Shown one piece after another: positions 1 to 6,627 of a stretch of DNA of 8,307 bases. Every line of letters begins with the position of its first letter. The first letter of the stretch is position 1. The translations under genes were made by a program, and so were the position numbers. Source of the stretch: JAYGED01 sp046582565 (lineage in GTDB: Bacteria > Pseudomonadota > Alphaproteobacteria > JAAXGF01); the NCBI GenBank assembly GCA_046582565.1, contig JAYGED010000032.1, positions 1-8,307 on the forward strand. Reading direction: 5' to 3'. Under the pieces are notes generated by a model that worked only from the letters and a program-made list of their open reading frames with translations, was not told the DNA's origin and ran no database searches.

Positions 1-1
1 C

Positions 2-685
2 GCCATCGCTTCCCGGGCGCACGCGCAACCACTGGTCTGCTTTGGTAGCCAGGCCGACCCGTCTTGGATCGACGACAATGAGCTTGGCGCCACGGGCTTT
101 GGCATCCGCCACACGTGATGCATGAGCGAGCCATGTCATGCTCGTGTTGTGACCCCATAGCAGGATGCAGCCGGTATGGGCGAGGTCCGTCATGGGCATG
201 CCAACACCGAATGTATGGGGGTGAATATACTCTTTGTGATAGTCGCAAACTTCGAGAGAATCCGCCACGTTGGGACTGCCGAACGCGTGGCGCAATCGCT
301 CGACCCACGGATAGCCGTCCTGAAATGCCGTACCCGCGGTTGTGGTGAACCCGAAAGCAACCGACTCGCTTCCCGATTCATCGGCCAGGCGCTTGAGCGC
401 CGCCGTGATTGTATCGAGCGCCTCATCCCAACCGATAGGCTGCCAGCCGGGGTCGGGATCGCCCTTCGGGCGCGTGCGCTTTAAGGGCTGGAGCAGGCGA
501 TCCTTGTGATTGACCAGCTCGGGTGCGGCGCGGCCCTTGGCGCAGAGCGTCTTCCCCGTGGGATGGGACGGGTCCGGCTCGACGGCGACAAGCTTACCGT
601 CCTCGACCACTGAGATGCAGCCGCAGCTCGACCAGCACAAAGCGCAATAGCCCGGTACGCGCCGGGTTGTCGATTCAACCGCCAT
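2..685 (-). CDS. Molybdopterin oxidoreductase (formate dehydrogenase/DMSO reductase superfamily), N-terminal part, truncated by window edge
   Basis: The frame is open for 228 codons from ATG at 683-685 to the window edge, with no stop; the rest of the gene lies outside. The N-terminus has the [4Fe-4S] pattern Cys14-x2-Cys17-x3-Cys21...Cys48 (YCALCWSSCGC, then TLCAKG), which marks the bis-molybdopterin guanine dinucleotide enzymes. Further family landmarks are WQPIGWDEAL (about 81-90), ILLWGHNTS (174-182) and LIVVDPRR (202-209), the last two in the cofactor-binding folds. Cys147 (EVCDYH) lies about where family members carry the Mo-ligating Cys/Sec/Ser, so it is a candidate ligand; this is inference. 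No twin-arginine signal peptide precedes the cluster, so a cytoplasmic location is likely. The start follows a weak GGAA ribosome site. The electron donor or acceptor cannot be read from the fragment. The gene lies 170 bp after potD on the same strand. Confidence 0.9.
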   Translation of the reverse strand, partial: MAVESTTRRVPGYCALCWSSCGCISVVEDGKLVAVEPDPSHPTGKTLCAKGRAAPELVNHKDRLLQPLKRTRPKGDPDPGWQPIGWDEALDTITAALKRLADESGSESVAFGFTTTAGTAFQDGYPWVERLRHAFGSPNVADSLEVCDYHKEYIHPHTFGVGMPMTDLAHTGCILLWGHNTSMTWLAHASRVADAKARGAKLIVVDPRRVGLATKADQWLRVRPGSDG

Positions 686-740
686 CAATTTTTCCAGTTT
701 TAGAGAGTCGGATTTAGGTCGTGGTATTTTTCGATGTCCC

Positions 741-750
741 GGTCATGACC
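741..750. promoter_or_regulatory. Perfect 10-bp palindrome upstream of the molybdopterin oxidoreductase
   Basis: GGTCATGACC is a perfect dyad 55-65 bp upstream of the minus-strand start at 685, inside the 170-bp gap between potD and the oxidoreductase gene. A small regulator dimer could bind there, but a 10-bp palindrome also occurs by chance, and no promoter elements were identified with certainty around it. Confidence 0.15.
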
Positions 751-786
751 TTGCCTTTCACCGCGACTGTGCCACCCAATGGAAAG

Positions 787-828
787 GGCGCCCAGATCCT
801 TCGCTATATGCAAAAAAACCTGGGCGCC
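787..828. repeat. Inverted repeat downstream of potD (possible transcription end structure)
   Basis: GGCGCCCAG (787-795) pairs perfectly with CTGGGCGCC (820-828) across a 24-base spacer. It starts 27 bases past the potD stop on the transcribed strand, where a terminator or RNA-stabilising hairpin for the pot operon would be expected. In that orientation a seven-T run lies within the loop rather than after the stem, so it is not a classical Rho-independent terminator. If it ends transcription only partly, the downstream oxidoreductase could still be cotranscribed. Confidence 0.4.
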
Positions 829-855
829 ACATATCAATCAGCTTGGACTGGCCTG

Positions 856-1893
856 CTATTTCAGCAGATTGGTCCAGATCCGGTCATACATCCGGATTAC
901 TTTGTCCTCGCACGGCGGCACAAATTCCATGAGCACGTCGGACGGCGGATTTACTTCGGGCGCCGATTTCAGATCCGCGTCAAGAAAGGGCTCGGTCCCA
1001 TCCACACCGGCGGTGTAGCGGGCAAAGTTGGTGAGTGTCGCGGCATTTTCGGGGATCAACATGAAATTCATGAACTTCTTGGCGTTTTCCACGTTGGGGG
1101 CGCCCTTGAAGACCACGAAGTTATCCATCCACGCCGTCAGGCCTTCCTTCGGATAGGCGTATTTGAGCGTCGGCCTCTCCATGCGCGCGCGCATGCCAAA
1201 GCCGTTCCAGTTCTGACCCGCCGCCGCATCGCCCGAAACGAGCACCTCCTTGGCGCCATCGGAATTGAAGCTGAGCCAGTGCTGCTTGGCGTTCTGCAAC
1301 AGGGTATTCAGCTGTTTCATCTGCTCGGGGTCGGAGTTGCAACGCGGGAAGCCGAGATAGCGCAGGCCCGCATTGATGACTTCGCCGACGTCCTTCAGCA
1401 TGTTGATCTTGCCTTTAAGCACGTCCGGCGGATCGAACAGAATGGCAAGGGTGTCGATATCGCCATTGTAGACGGCGGTGTCGACCATGAAGCCGGTGGT
1501 TCCCCACTGATAGGGCACGGTATATTCCCGGCCCGGGTCGAAATAGACATCGATCCATTTGGCGGTCATGTTGCCGAAGTTCGATAATTGATTGGCACTG
1601 ATTTTCTCAAGCATGCCCTCTTTGATGAGGATTGCCACCATGTAGTCAGACGGCACGCCGAGATCGTAGCCGGTGACGCCGGCTTTCAAACGCGCTAGCA
1701 GCGTTTCATTGGAATCATAGGTGTCCATGGTGATTTCGACACCATACTCATTCGAAAACTTATCCAGAAGCTCCTGGGGCATATAGTCGAACCAGTTGTA
1801 TATGCTGAGCTTTCCAGCGGCCTGTACCGGGCTGGATAGTGTCAGCGCCGCCCAGGCAATCGCCGCAATTAGGGCTGTGAATTTCAGTTTCAT
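856..1893 (-). CDS. potD: Periplasmic spermidine/putrescine-binding protein, PotD-like
   Basis: This is the substrate-binding protein of the polyamine ABC importer, 345 residues against 348 for E. coli PotD. I chose the ATG at 1891-1893 because AAGGAGAGG lies just upstream and a signal peptide follows at once (MKLKFT, hydrophobic core, cleavage probably after VQA25). A longer in-frame start at 1950 would put 19 charged residues before the signal. The mature protein opens LSIYNWFDYMP. The E. coli polyamine-contact residues are matched at the same numbers: W34, Y37, D168, E171, W229, W255 and D257 (motifs NWFDY, KDVGEV, NWNG, AWMD). Position 327, Gln in E. coli, is Pro here by simple counting. 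This supports polyamine binding well, but not the choice between spermidine, putrescine and a related amine. It is the last gene of the pot cluster, 104 bp after potC. Confidence 0.92.
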   Translation of the reverse strand: MKLKFTALIAAIAWAALTLSSPVQAAGKLSIYNWFDYMPQELLDKFSNEYGVEITMDTYDSNETLLARLKAGVTGYDLGVPSDYMVAILIKEGMLEKISANQLSNFGNMTAKWIDVYFDPGREYTVPYQWGTTGFMVDTAVYNGDIDTLAILFDPPDVLKGKINMLKDVGEVINAGLRYLGFPRCNSDPEQMKQLNTLLQNAKQHWLSFNSDGAKEVLVSGDAAAGQNWNGFGMRARMERPTLKYAYPKEGLTAWMDNFVVFKGAPNVENAKKFMNFMLIPENAATLTNFARYTAGVDGTEPFLDADLKSAPEVNPPSDVLMEFVPPCEDKVIRMYDRIWTNLLK

Positions 1894-1997
1894 GAATCCT
1901 CTCCTTTGGTTGAAAGCTGTTTTTACTTTTTGCGCATTCATTCCTGGCAATCCGCCGCTACATTAACATGAAAGCTGTCATGCCCCGAGTCGTTGAA
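1894..1997 (-). promoter_or_regulatory. potC-potD intergenic region with strong potD ribosome-binding site and a 10-bp direct repeat
   Basis: This 104-bp gap is much longer than the 18-bp and 12-bp gaps between the earlier pot genes. It holds a near-perfect Shine-Dalgarno (AAGGAG) before potD, stronger than those of potA, potB and potC. It also holds two copies of TGAAAGCTGT (1911-1920 and 1969-1978); the second sits in a short dyad, CATGA-N6-TCATG (1968-1983). The strong site would fit the higher output a binding protein usually needs. No clear internal promoter was found. Confidence 0.4.
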
Positions 1998-2810
1998 TCA
2001 CCCATCCGTTCCAATGTTTCTCCTTCCAATGATAAACGACAACGTGACAAAAAATATAGAAACCAACAGTAGCATTGTTGAAATTGCGTTGATCTCGGGG
2101 GTCAGGCCCGTACGAACCAGCCCATAGATTGCCAGTGGCAGGGTTGTCGAACCGGGGCCGGCAACGAAATTGGTAATGATGAAATCGTCCAGCGATATGA
2201 TAAACGCCAGCATGAAGCCGGCCATGATGCCCGGAGCCAACATCGGCAGGGTGACATAGAGGAACGCCTGGCGGCCGTTGGCGTAGAGATCGCGGGCGGC
2301 CTCTTCATAGTATCCCTCGATACCCTCAAGCCGCGCACTGATCGGCAGGTATGCAAACGGAATACAGAATACCGTATGGGCCAGAAGAATACTGCCGAGA
2401 CCGAGCGGAATGCCGATCAACACGAAGAAAATCAACGATGCCACGGCTGATACGATCTCGGGCACGATGAGCGGCAGGCTTATGACGCCGAAGGCCCCAT
2501 CGCGCCCGCGAAAGGCGCGGCCGCGCATGGCGAGGGCCGCCAATGTTGCAAAACTGGTGGCGATAGTCGCCGCGCCGACGGCGATAATCAATGAGTTCAG
2601 GGTGGCTCTCTGGATCAGTTCGTTATTGAGCGCCTTGACATACCAGGCAACGCTGAACCCACCCCACACGGTGATCGACCGAATTTCGTTAAAGGAATAG
2701 ATCGCCACGATGATGATCGGGCCATAGAGAAAAACCAAGCAGGCCCAGGTCACGATCCCGAATCCGGGATAGCGCCGGAGATCGCGTTGTTTTGCTTTAC
2801 GTTTCGACAT
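1998..2810 (-). CDS. potC: Polyamine ABC transporter inner-membrane permease, PotC-like
   Basis: This is the second permease subunit, 270 residues, normal for PotC (E. coli 264). A basic N-terminus (MSKRKAKQRDLRR) is followed by about six hydrophobic segments, the first near residues 17-40. The cytoplasmic EAA loop that docks on the ATPase is clear in the second half (EEAARDLYANGRQ, then TLPMLAPGIMAG). Motifs SLDDFIITNFVAGPG and TTLPLAIYG are typical of PotC/PotI. With PotB it forms the membrane channel. The start at 2808-2810 is odd: GGAG directly touches the ATG with no spacer, although GAGAAAG lies a little further upstream. The gene begins 12 bp after the potB stop, so translational coupling is likely. 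Confidence 0.93.
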   Translation of the reverse strand: MSKRKAKQRDLRRYPGFGIVTWACLVFLYGPIIIVAIYSFNEIRSITVWGGFSVAWYVKALNNELIQRATLNSLIIAVGAATIATSFATLAALAMRGRAFRGRDGAFGVISLPLIVPEIVSAVASLIFFVLIGIPLGLGSILLAHTVFCIPFAYLPISARLEGIEGYYEEAARDLYANGRQAFLYVTLPMLAPGIMAGFMLAFIISLDDFIITNFVAGPGSTTLPLAIYGLVRTGLTPEINAISTMLLLVSIFFVTLSFIIGRRNIGTDG

Positions 2811-2822
2811 CTCCGGTCTTTC

Positions 2823-3743
2823 TCAATGCACCTGGATTTTGGAACGGGTCTGCTGGCGCGTATAGATGATCAACGCCACCATGACGACGCTCATGACAAT
2901 CATCGCCGCCGCCGAACCGAACGGCCAATTACGCGATCCCTGGAACTGCAAGGCAATCAGGTTGCCGATCATCAGATTTTTGCCGCCGCCCAACAGATCA
3001 GGTGCGATGAAGGAGCCGAGGCTAGGGATGAAGACCAGCAAGGAGCCCGCGATAATGCCGGGAAGGCAGATCGGCATGATTATCTTGAACAGCACCGTCC
3101 ACCGGTCGGCGTAAAGATCGTACGCGACCTCGACGAGACGGAAATCGAAGCGCTCGATAGTGGCGTATAGCGGCAGCACCATGAACGGCAGGTAACTGTA
3201 CACCAGCCCGATACCGACGCCGAAATTGGTATAGGCAATTTGCAGGGGGGAATCGATCAAACCGATAGCCTGCAAACCGTAGTTGAGCGGTCCTTCGTTG
3301 CGGATCAAAAACAGCATTGAAATCGTACGGATCAGAAGGTTGACCCAGTAGGGAACCGTTACCAGCAGGACCCACATATTCTTCTGGTGCTCGGGGCGCG
3401 TGGCGATGAAGTAAGCGGTCGGAAACCCGATGATGAAACAGGCGATAGTGGATACGATCGCCTGGACGAATGAACGCCCGTAAATTTCCAGATAGGCAGT
3501 GGAAAAAACCAGGCTTTCGTCAAGAAAATCAATCTCGAACAGAAACTGAATATAGGCGTCGAAGGTTGCTTCCCAGATCACCCCGCCATAGGTTCCGGGC
3601 GTCAGGAACGAATAGACCAGCACGATGAACAAGGGTGCGATCAAAAATCCGCCAATGGTCAACAGCGCCGGCGACAACAGCATGGCGCGGATGATTATTT
3701 CCTTGCGCTGCTTGCGTCGCCGGGCTTGCTGTGCGTGCTCCAT
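2823..3743 (-). CDS. potB: Polyamine ABC transporter inner-membrane permease, PotB-like
   Basis: This is the first permease subunit, 306 residues, slightly longer than E. coli PotB (about 275-285) because of a basic N-terminal extension (MEHAQQARRRKQRKE). About six hydrophobic segments are seen, the first at residues 18-45. The EAA-type ATPase contact loop spans about 205-230 (VEVAYDLYADRW, then IIMPICLPGIIAG). VPYWVNLLIRT (130-140) and LGSFIAPDLLGG near the C-terminus are characteristic of PotB/PotH permeases. The gene starts 18 bp after the potA stop, with GCGGAG just before the ATG, and is followed by potC after 12 bp. It should pair with PotC and PotA in the inner membrane. Confidence 0.93.
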   Translation of the reverse strand: MEHAQQARRRKQRKEIIIRAMLLSPALLTIGGFLIAPLFIVLVYSFLTPGTYGGVIWEATFDAYIQFLFEIDFLDESLVFSTAYLEIYGRSFVQAIVSTIACFIIGFPTAYFIATRPEHQKNMWVLLVTVPYWVNLLIRTISMLFLIRNEGPLNYGLQAIGLIDSPLQIAYTNFGVGIGLVYSYLPFMVLPLYATIERFDFRLVEVAYDLYADRWTVLFKIIMPICLPGIIAGSLLVFIPSLGSFIAPDLLGGGKNLMIGNLIALQFQGSRNWPFGSAAAMIVMSVVMVALIIYTRQQTRSKIQVH

Positions 3744-3761
3744 CGCTCCGCGCTCTCTCTC

Positions 3762-4862
3762 TCAATCCGTCAACATGACGACGGCGCCCGGATCGAAGCG
3801 TAAGGTCACCGTATCGCCGACAGTCACCCCATTAGCGGCGCCATGAGTATTCTGCAGGCGCACCAAAACGGTAAATCCATCGGCAAGCCGGACGCGGTAA
3901 TGGGTATCAGTACCAAGGTAGGTGGGCCGCTCGATGACTCCGATCAGCGAATCCCCATCGACAGCGTCCGCCGCAAACCGGATCCTCTCGGGCCGCACCG
4001 ACAGACTGACGGTATCGCCGACCTTGCAGCCCTCGATGGCAATAGCGATCACCCTGGTGCCTCCAGACGTCACGCAGGACGCCTCGCCGCCATTTATGCC
4101 CTCAACCGTGACATCGAAAAAATTGGACTCGCCGATGAAATCGGCAACGAAATGATTGTTGGGCCGCTCGTATATTTCGCGCGGCGTGCCGACCTGCTGC
4201 AGTTTGCCCTCGGACATCACGGCGACCCGGTCCGACATGGTCAACGCCTCTTCCTGGTCATGGGTGACAAAGATGAAGGTGATGCCGGTTTCCTCCTGCA
4301 ACTGCTTCAATTCGTCGCGCATCTGCTGGCGGAGCTTCAGATCGAGCGCTGACAGAGGCTCGTCCAGCAACAGCACCTTGGGCCGGGTTGCCAGCGCGCG
4401 GGCAAGGGCTACGCGTTGCTGCTGGCCACCGGACAGTTGTGTCGAGCGCCGGTCAGCCAATTGCTCCATATGCACGAGCTTCAAGATACTCTCGACAGTC
4501 TGCTCTATCTCCCTCTTGGAACGCTTGAGCATCTGCAGGCCAAAGCCGACGTTGGCCGCGACCGTCATATGCGGAAACAGGGCGTAATGTTGAAAGACTG
4601 TGTTTACCGGGCGCTTGTTGGGCGGCAATTCGTCAATCTCTTCGCCGAAAAGCAGGATGTTTCCTTCGGTCGGCTGCTCGAATCCGGCGATGCAGCGAAG
4701 CAGGGTCGTCTTGCCGCAGCCTGACGGCCCCAGCAGGGTGAAAAACTCGTTGTCGCGAATGTCCAGAGACACGTCCGCAAGCGCATATACCGCCCGGTCG
4801 CCTGCACCGAACCGTTTTACGACATGTTCAATTTTAACTGCTGAATTTCTAGCGCCTGACAT
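3762..4862 (-). CDS. potA: Polyamine ABC transporter ATP-binding protein, PotA-like
   Basis: This is the ATPase subunit that powers the importer, 366 residues (E. coli PotA 378). All nucleotide-binding motifs are intact: Walker A GPSGCGKT (45-52), Q-loop Gln91 (VFQHYALFPH), signature LSGGQ (143-147), Walker B VLLLDEP (163-169) with catalytic Glu168, and switch His201 (FVTHDQEEA). The C-terminal third carries the TOBE-type regulatory domain usual in this family (IGVIERPTYLGTDTHYRVRL, ending in LRFDPGAVVMLTD). It is the first gene of the cluster, in the potABCD order of E. coli. Only a weak ribosome site (GAGTTGGG) precedes the ATG at 4860-4862. Its upstream region is shared with the decayed IS6-type element, which may have altered the original promoter. 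Confidence 0.95.
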   Translation of the reverse strand: MSGARNSAVKIEHVVKRFGAGDRAVYALADVSLDIRDNEFFTLLGPSGCGKTTLLRCIAGFEQPTEGNILLFGEEIDELPPNKRPVNTVFQHYALFPHMTVAANVGFGLQMLKRSKREIEQTVESILKLVHMEQLADRRSTQLSGGQQQRVALARALATRPKVLLLDEPLSALDLKLRQQMRDELKQLQEETGITFIFVTHDQEEALTMSDRVAVMSEGKLQQVGTPREIYERPNNHFVADFIGESNFFDVTVEGINGGEASCVTSGGTRVIAIAIEGCKVGDTVSLSVRPERIRFAADAVDGDSLIGVIERPTYLGTDTHYRVRLADGFTVLVRLQNTHGAANGVTVGDTVTLRFDPGAVVMLTD

Positions 4863-4950
4863 CCCAACTCAACTAAATTTGTTGTCTCAATTTATTCCGC
4901 ATTACAATCGAAGTGTATACCCCCATGAGAATATGAGGATAGATACGCTG
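4863..4950 (-). promoter_or_regulatory. Upstream region of the pot operon, promoter not resolved
   Basis: This AT-richer stretch between potA and the transposon remnant should hold the pot promoter. Read on the minus strand it contains TATACA, a good -10-like hexamer, but no matching -35 hexamer at 17 bp, so no promoter is called firmly. No gene or RNA structure is evident. Confidence 0.25.
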
Positions 4951-5592
4951 GCCATTGTCAGAGCAAAATTGCTTGAGCGCCGAAAGCGCATTTCGTAGCG
5001 TTCTCGGATGAGAAATCCATTCCAATATTTCAATAGCTCGCCCGAAGTGATTCGCCTGGCGGTGATGATGTATGTCCGATTTTCGTTGTCGTTGCAGCAG
5101 TCTGGAGACCTGCTTCATGAACGAGGGATCAATATCTGCCACGAAACGGTGCGGTTCTGGTGGAACCGGTTCGGGCCGATGTTCGCTGGGAAGATCAGGA
5201 AAAAGCGATCAGCTGCTCTGCGAGCCATGCCGCAGTGGCGTTGGCATCCGGACGCGGTCTTCGTGAAGATCAATGAGGAAATGCATAGTCCGTGACGGGC
5301 GGTGGACCATAAAGGCGAGGTGCTGGCTGAACAACCGGGCCGAAAACTCGCATCAGCCGTTCCGACGACGGGAACGGGCGATGGTGGAGTTTAGGGAAGT
5401 GAAGACCCTGCAGAAATTCGCCGCCATCCACGCCACGATCCATAATCATTTTAATCAGGACCGACGCCTTAACCGCCGCAAAATCTTCAAGCAAAATCGC
5501 TCCGCCGCTCTAGCTGAGTGGCGTCAGCTTGCGGCCTGAGATCTACCGTTTATGGGGTTGTGCCGGCCGGTTCGCATTTCCCTGACACCGCC
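4951..5592 (+). mobile_element. Remnant of an IS6-family insertion sequence, tentative ends
   Basis: The broken IS6-type transposase gene (5008-5539) defines the element. Tentative ends are a degenerate inverted-repeat pair: the sequence around TGTCAG at 4956-4961 and its complement CTGACA at 5582-5587, each about 5 bases from the proposed end and matching imperfectly on both sides. With these ends the remnant is 642 bp. Adding back the roughly 175 bp missing from the transposase gives about 820 bp, a normal IS6-family length. The 8-bp flanks do not match each other, so no target duplication is visible. The ends are uncertain; the family assignment is firm. Confidence 0.5.
5008..5539 (+). pseudogene. 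Decayed IS6-family transposase (premature stop plus internal deletion)
   Basis: The N-terminal half (5008 onward) reads like an IS6 transposase: the helix-turn-helix region (LSLQQSGDLLHERGI, then HETVRFWWNRFGPMF) and the first catalytic Asp in HPDAVFVKIN. A TGA at 5293-5295 stands where the family normally has Trp before RAVDH. The same frame continues as RAVDHKGEVL to about 5325, where the reading jumps to another frame and resumes at the family's C-terminus WLNNRAENSHQPFRRRERAM (from 5324), ending at 5539. About 60 residues are missing between GEVL and WLNN, including the middle catalytic Asp; the final Glu (RAENSH) remains. It cannot make an active transposase. It separates the minus-strand pot operon from the plus-strand cytidylyltransferase unit. 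Confidence 0.9.
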
Positions 5593-5659
5593 CTGGCGAT
5601 ATATATTTCGGTCGCCGTAGTTCGTCACGCAATCGAGTTTGTGACAAAGCCACCGCGAT

Positions 5660-5695
5660 TAGCCAAAGGGAGCGCTATCGGATATACTGATCCGA
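5660..5695 (+). promoter_or_regulatory. Putative promoter with overlapping dyad, upstream of the cytidylyltransferase gene
   Basis: TATACT (5683-5688) is a good -10 hexamer, preceded after exactly 17 bp by TAGCCA (5660-5665), a 4-of-6 match to TTGACA. A perfect inverted repeat TCGGAT-N6-ATCCGA (5678-5695) covers the -10 box and could be an operator for a repressor. The dyad is followed by CTTTT, so a weak terminator-like hairpin is an alternative reading. The start codon of the gene lies 127 bp beyond the -10 box. Confidence 0.35.
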
Positions 5696-5762
5696 CTTTT
5701 CGTACCCATTCGTCCCAACTTGTCGAGGAAGGTTAGGTGCGCCACGCTGCCCAGCAGCACTG

Positions 5763-5786
5763 GCGGCGCTGACTTTTTGTCGCCGC
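5763..5786 (+). other. GC-rich hairpin in the leader of the cytidylyltransferase gene
   Basis: GCGGC (5763-5767) pairs with GCCGC (5782-5786), and an inner GAC (5771-5773) pairs with GTC (5779-5781) around a TTTTT loop, with a three-base bulge on the left arm. It lies 29 bases before the start codon and just upstream of the GGAG ribosome site. It has no following T-run, so it is not a terminator. It may affect transcript stability or translation; no known riboswitch class is recognised. Confidence 0.35.
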
Positions 5787-5814
5787 GAGCAAACGCTGTT
5801 ATGGAGCATGATGC

Positions 5815-6627
5815 ATGAGGGTAGTTATGTTGGCTGCCGGGATCGGTGCCCGGCTCGGATTTACGGACACGAAACCACCGCCGAAGATTTTGCTGCGCTT
5901 CGGCGGCAAAACTTTGCTGCAATATCATATTGAAATCCTCAAACGACAGGGCATAGACGAATTGGTGCTCGGCGTCGGTTACCACCACCAAGACATCGAG
6001 CAGCAGATCGCTGCCCTGGGGGCACAGGGTTACGTGCGAACCGTGTTCAACGAGGATTTTGAAGAGGGCAATATCGTCACTTTGTGGGCCCTGCGCGACG
6101 AATTGTGTTACGGGGGGCCGGTCCTGCTGATGGACGCCGACGTCCTCTACGACAAAGAACTGGTAGAGCTTCTGGTCAACTCACGCGACCGGAACTGCCT
6201 GCTCCTCGATCGTGCCTTCGATCCGGGTGATGAGCCTGTCAAAGTATGTGTCCGGGACGGTGAGATCGTCGAGTTCCGTAAATGGCTAAGCGCCGAGTTT
6301 GATTTCTGCGGTGAATCGGTGGGCTTTTTCAAGCTGTCCGCCGAGGTGGCCGAGAAGATCATCATTCAGACCGAGCTTTATTTGCGCCAAGGCCGCCGAC
6401 ACGAGCCTTACGAAGAGACCATCCGCGATGTTCTGCTGACTTCGCCACGCGGCACCTTCGCATTCGAGGACATCACCGGCATGCCTTGGATCGAGATCGA
6501 TTTCGCCGCTGACATCAAGCGCGCCAATGACGAAGTCCTGCCGCGCATTCTGACGGCGCAGGGTTACTCCCGCGCGGCCATGACGATCGAAAAGGACAAG
6601 ATGCAGGGTGAGACACAGACGCTGTGA
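5815..6627 (+). CDS. LicC/PntC-like cytidylyltransferase (sugar-phosphate nucleotidyltransferase fold)
   Basis: This 270-residue protein has the whole nucleotidyltransferase pattern. The N-terminal NTP loop is LAAGIGARLG (6-15), followed by PPPKILL (21-27) with the conserved Lys. NEDFEEGNIVTLW (79-91) matches the NE.y...NNi.S segment of LicC-type enzymes. Metal-binding Asp107 and Asp109 lie in LLMDADVLYD, and the C-terminal GMPWIEIDFAADIKRANDEVLP (222-243) supplies a second acidic pair, Glu227/Asp229. The family joins CTP to phosphocholine, 2-aminoethylphosphonate, phosphoglutamine or similar compounds to give a CDP/CMP-activated group. Which substrate is used here is not visible. GGAG lies 8 bases before the ATG. 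The stop overlaps the next start by 4 bp, so the product probably feeds the LicD-type transferase encoded next. Confidence 0.85.
   Translation: MRVVMLAAGIGARLGFTDTKPPPKILLRFGGKTLLQYHIEILKRQGIDELVLGVGYHHQDIEQQIAALGAQGYVRTVFNEDFEEGNIVTLWALRDELCYGGPVLLMDADVLYDKELVELLVNSRDRNCLLLDRAFDPGDEPVKVCVRDGEIVEFRKWLSAEFDFCGESVGFFKLSAEVAEKIIIQTELYLRQGRRHEPYEETIRDVLLTSPRGTFAFEDITGMPWIEIDFAADIKRANDEVLPRILTAQGYSRAAMTIEKDKMQGETQTL

Noticed and set aside
115..484. Several short open frames on both strands near the window start
   Set aside because: They overlap the edge-truncated molybdopterin oxidoreductase frame (2-685, minus), which carries the cysteine cluster and cofactor motifs.
721..1587. 288-residue open frame on the plus strand
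   Set aside because: It is antisense to potD, whose full set of ligand residues and signal peptide prove the minus strand; the frame is a codon-bias shadow.
1894..1950. Upstream in-frame start giving a longer PotD
   Set aside because: The extension would bury the signal peptide behind 19 residues, and a strong AAGGAG sits correctly only before the start at 1893.
3843..4352. 169-residue plus-strand open frame
   Set aside because: It lies opposite potA, with all ATPase motifs on the minus strand; no recognisable family in the plus-strand reading.
4873..5142. 89-residue minus-strand open frame upstream of potA
   Set aside because: Most of it is antisense to the transposase remnant, and no family features are seen.
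5638..5651. TTTGTGACAAAGCC as an alternative right end of the IS6 element
   Set aside because: It resembles an IS26-type terminal repeat (12 of 14), but it lies about 100 bp past the transposase end and has no good partner on the left; the TGTCAG/CTGACA pair gives a more normal element size.
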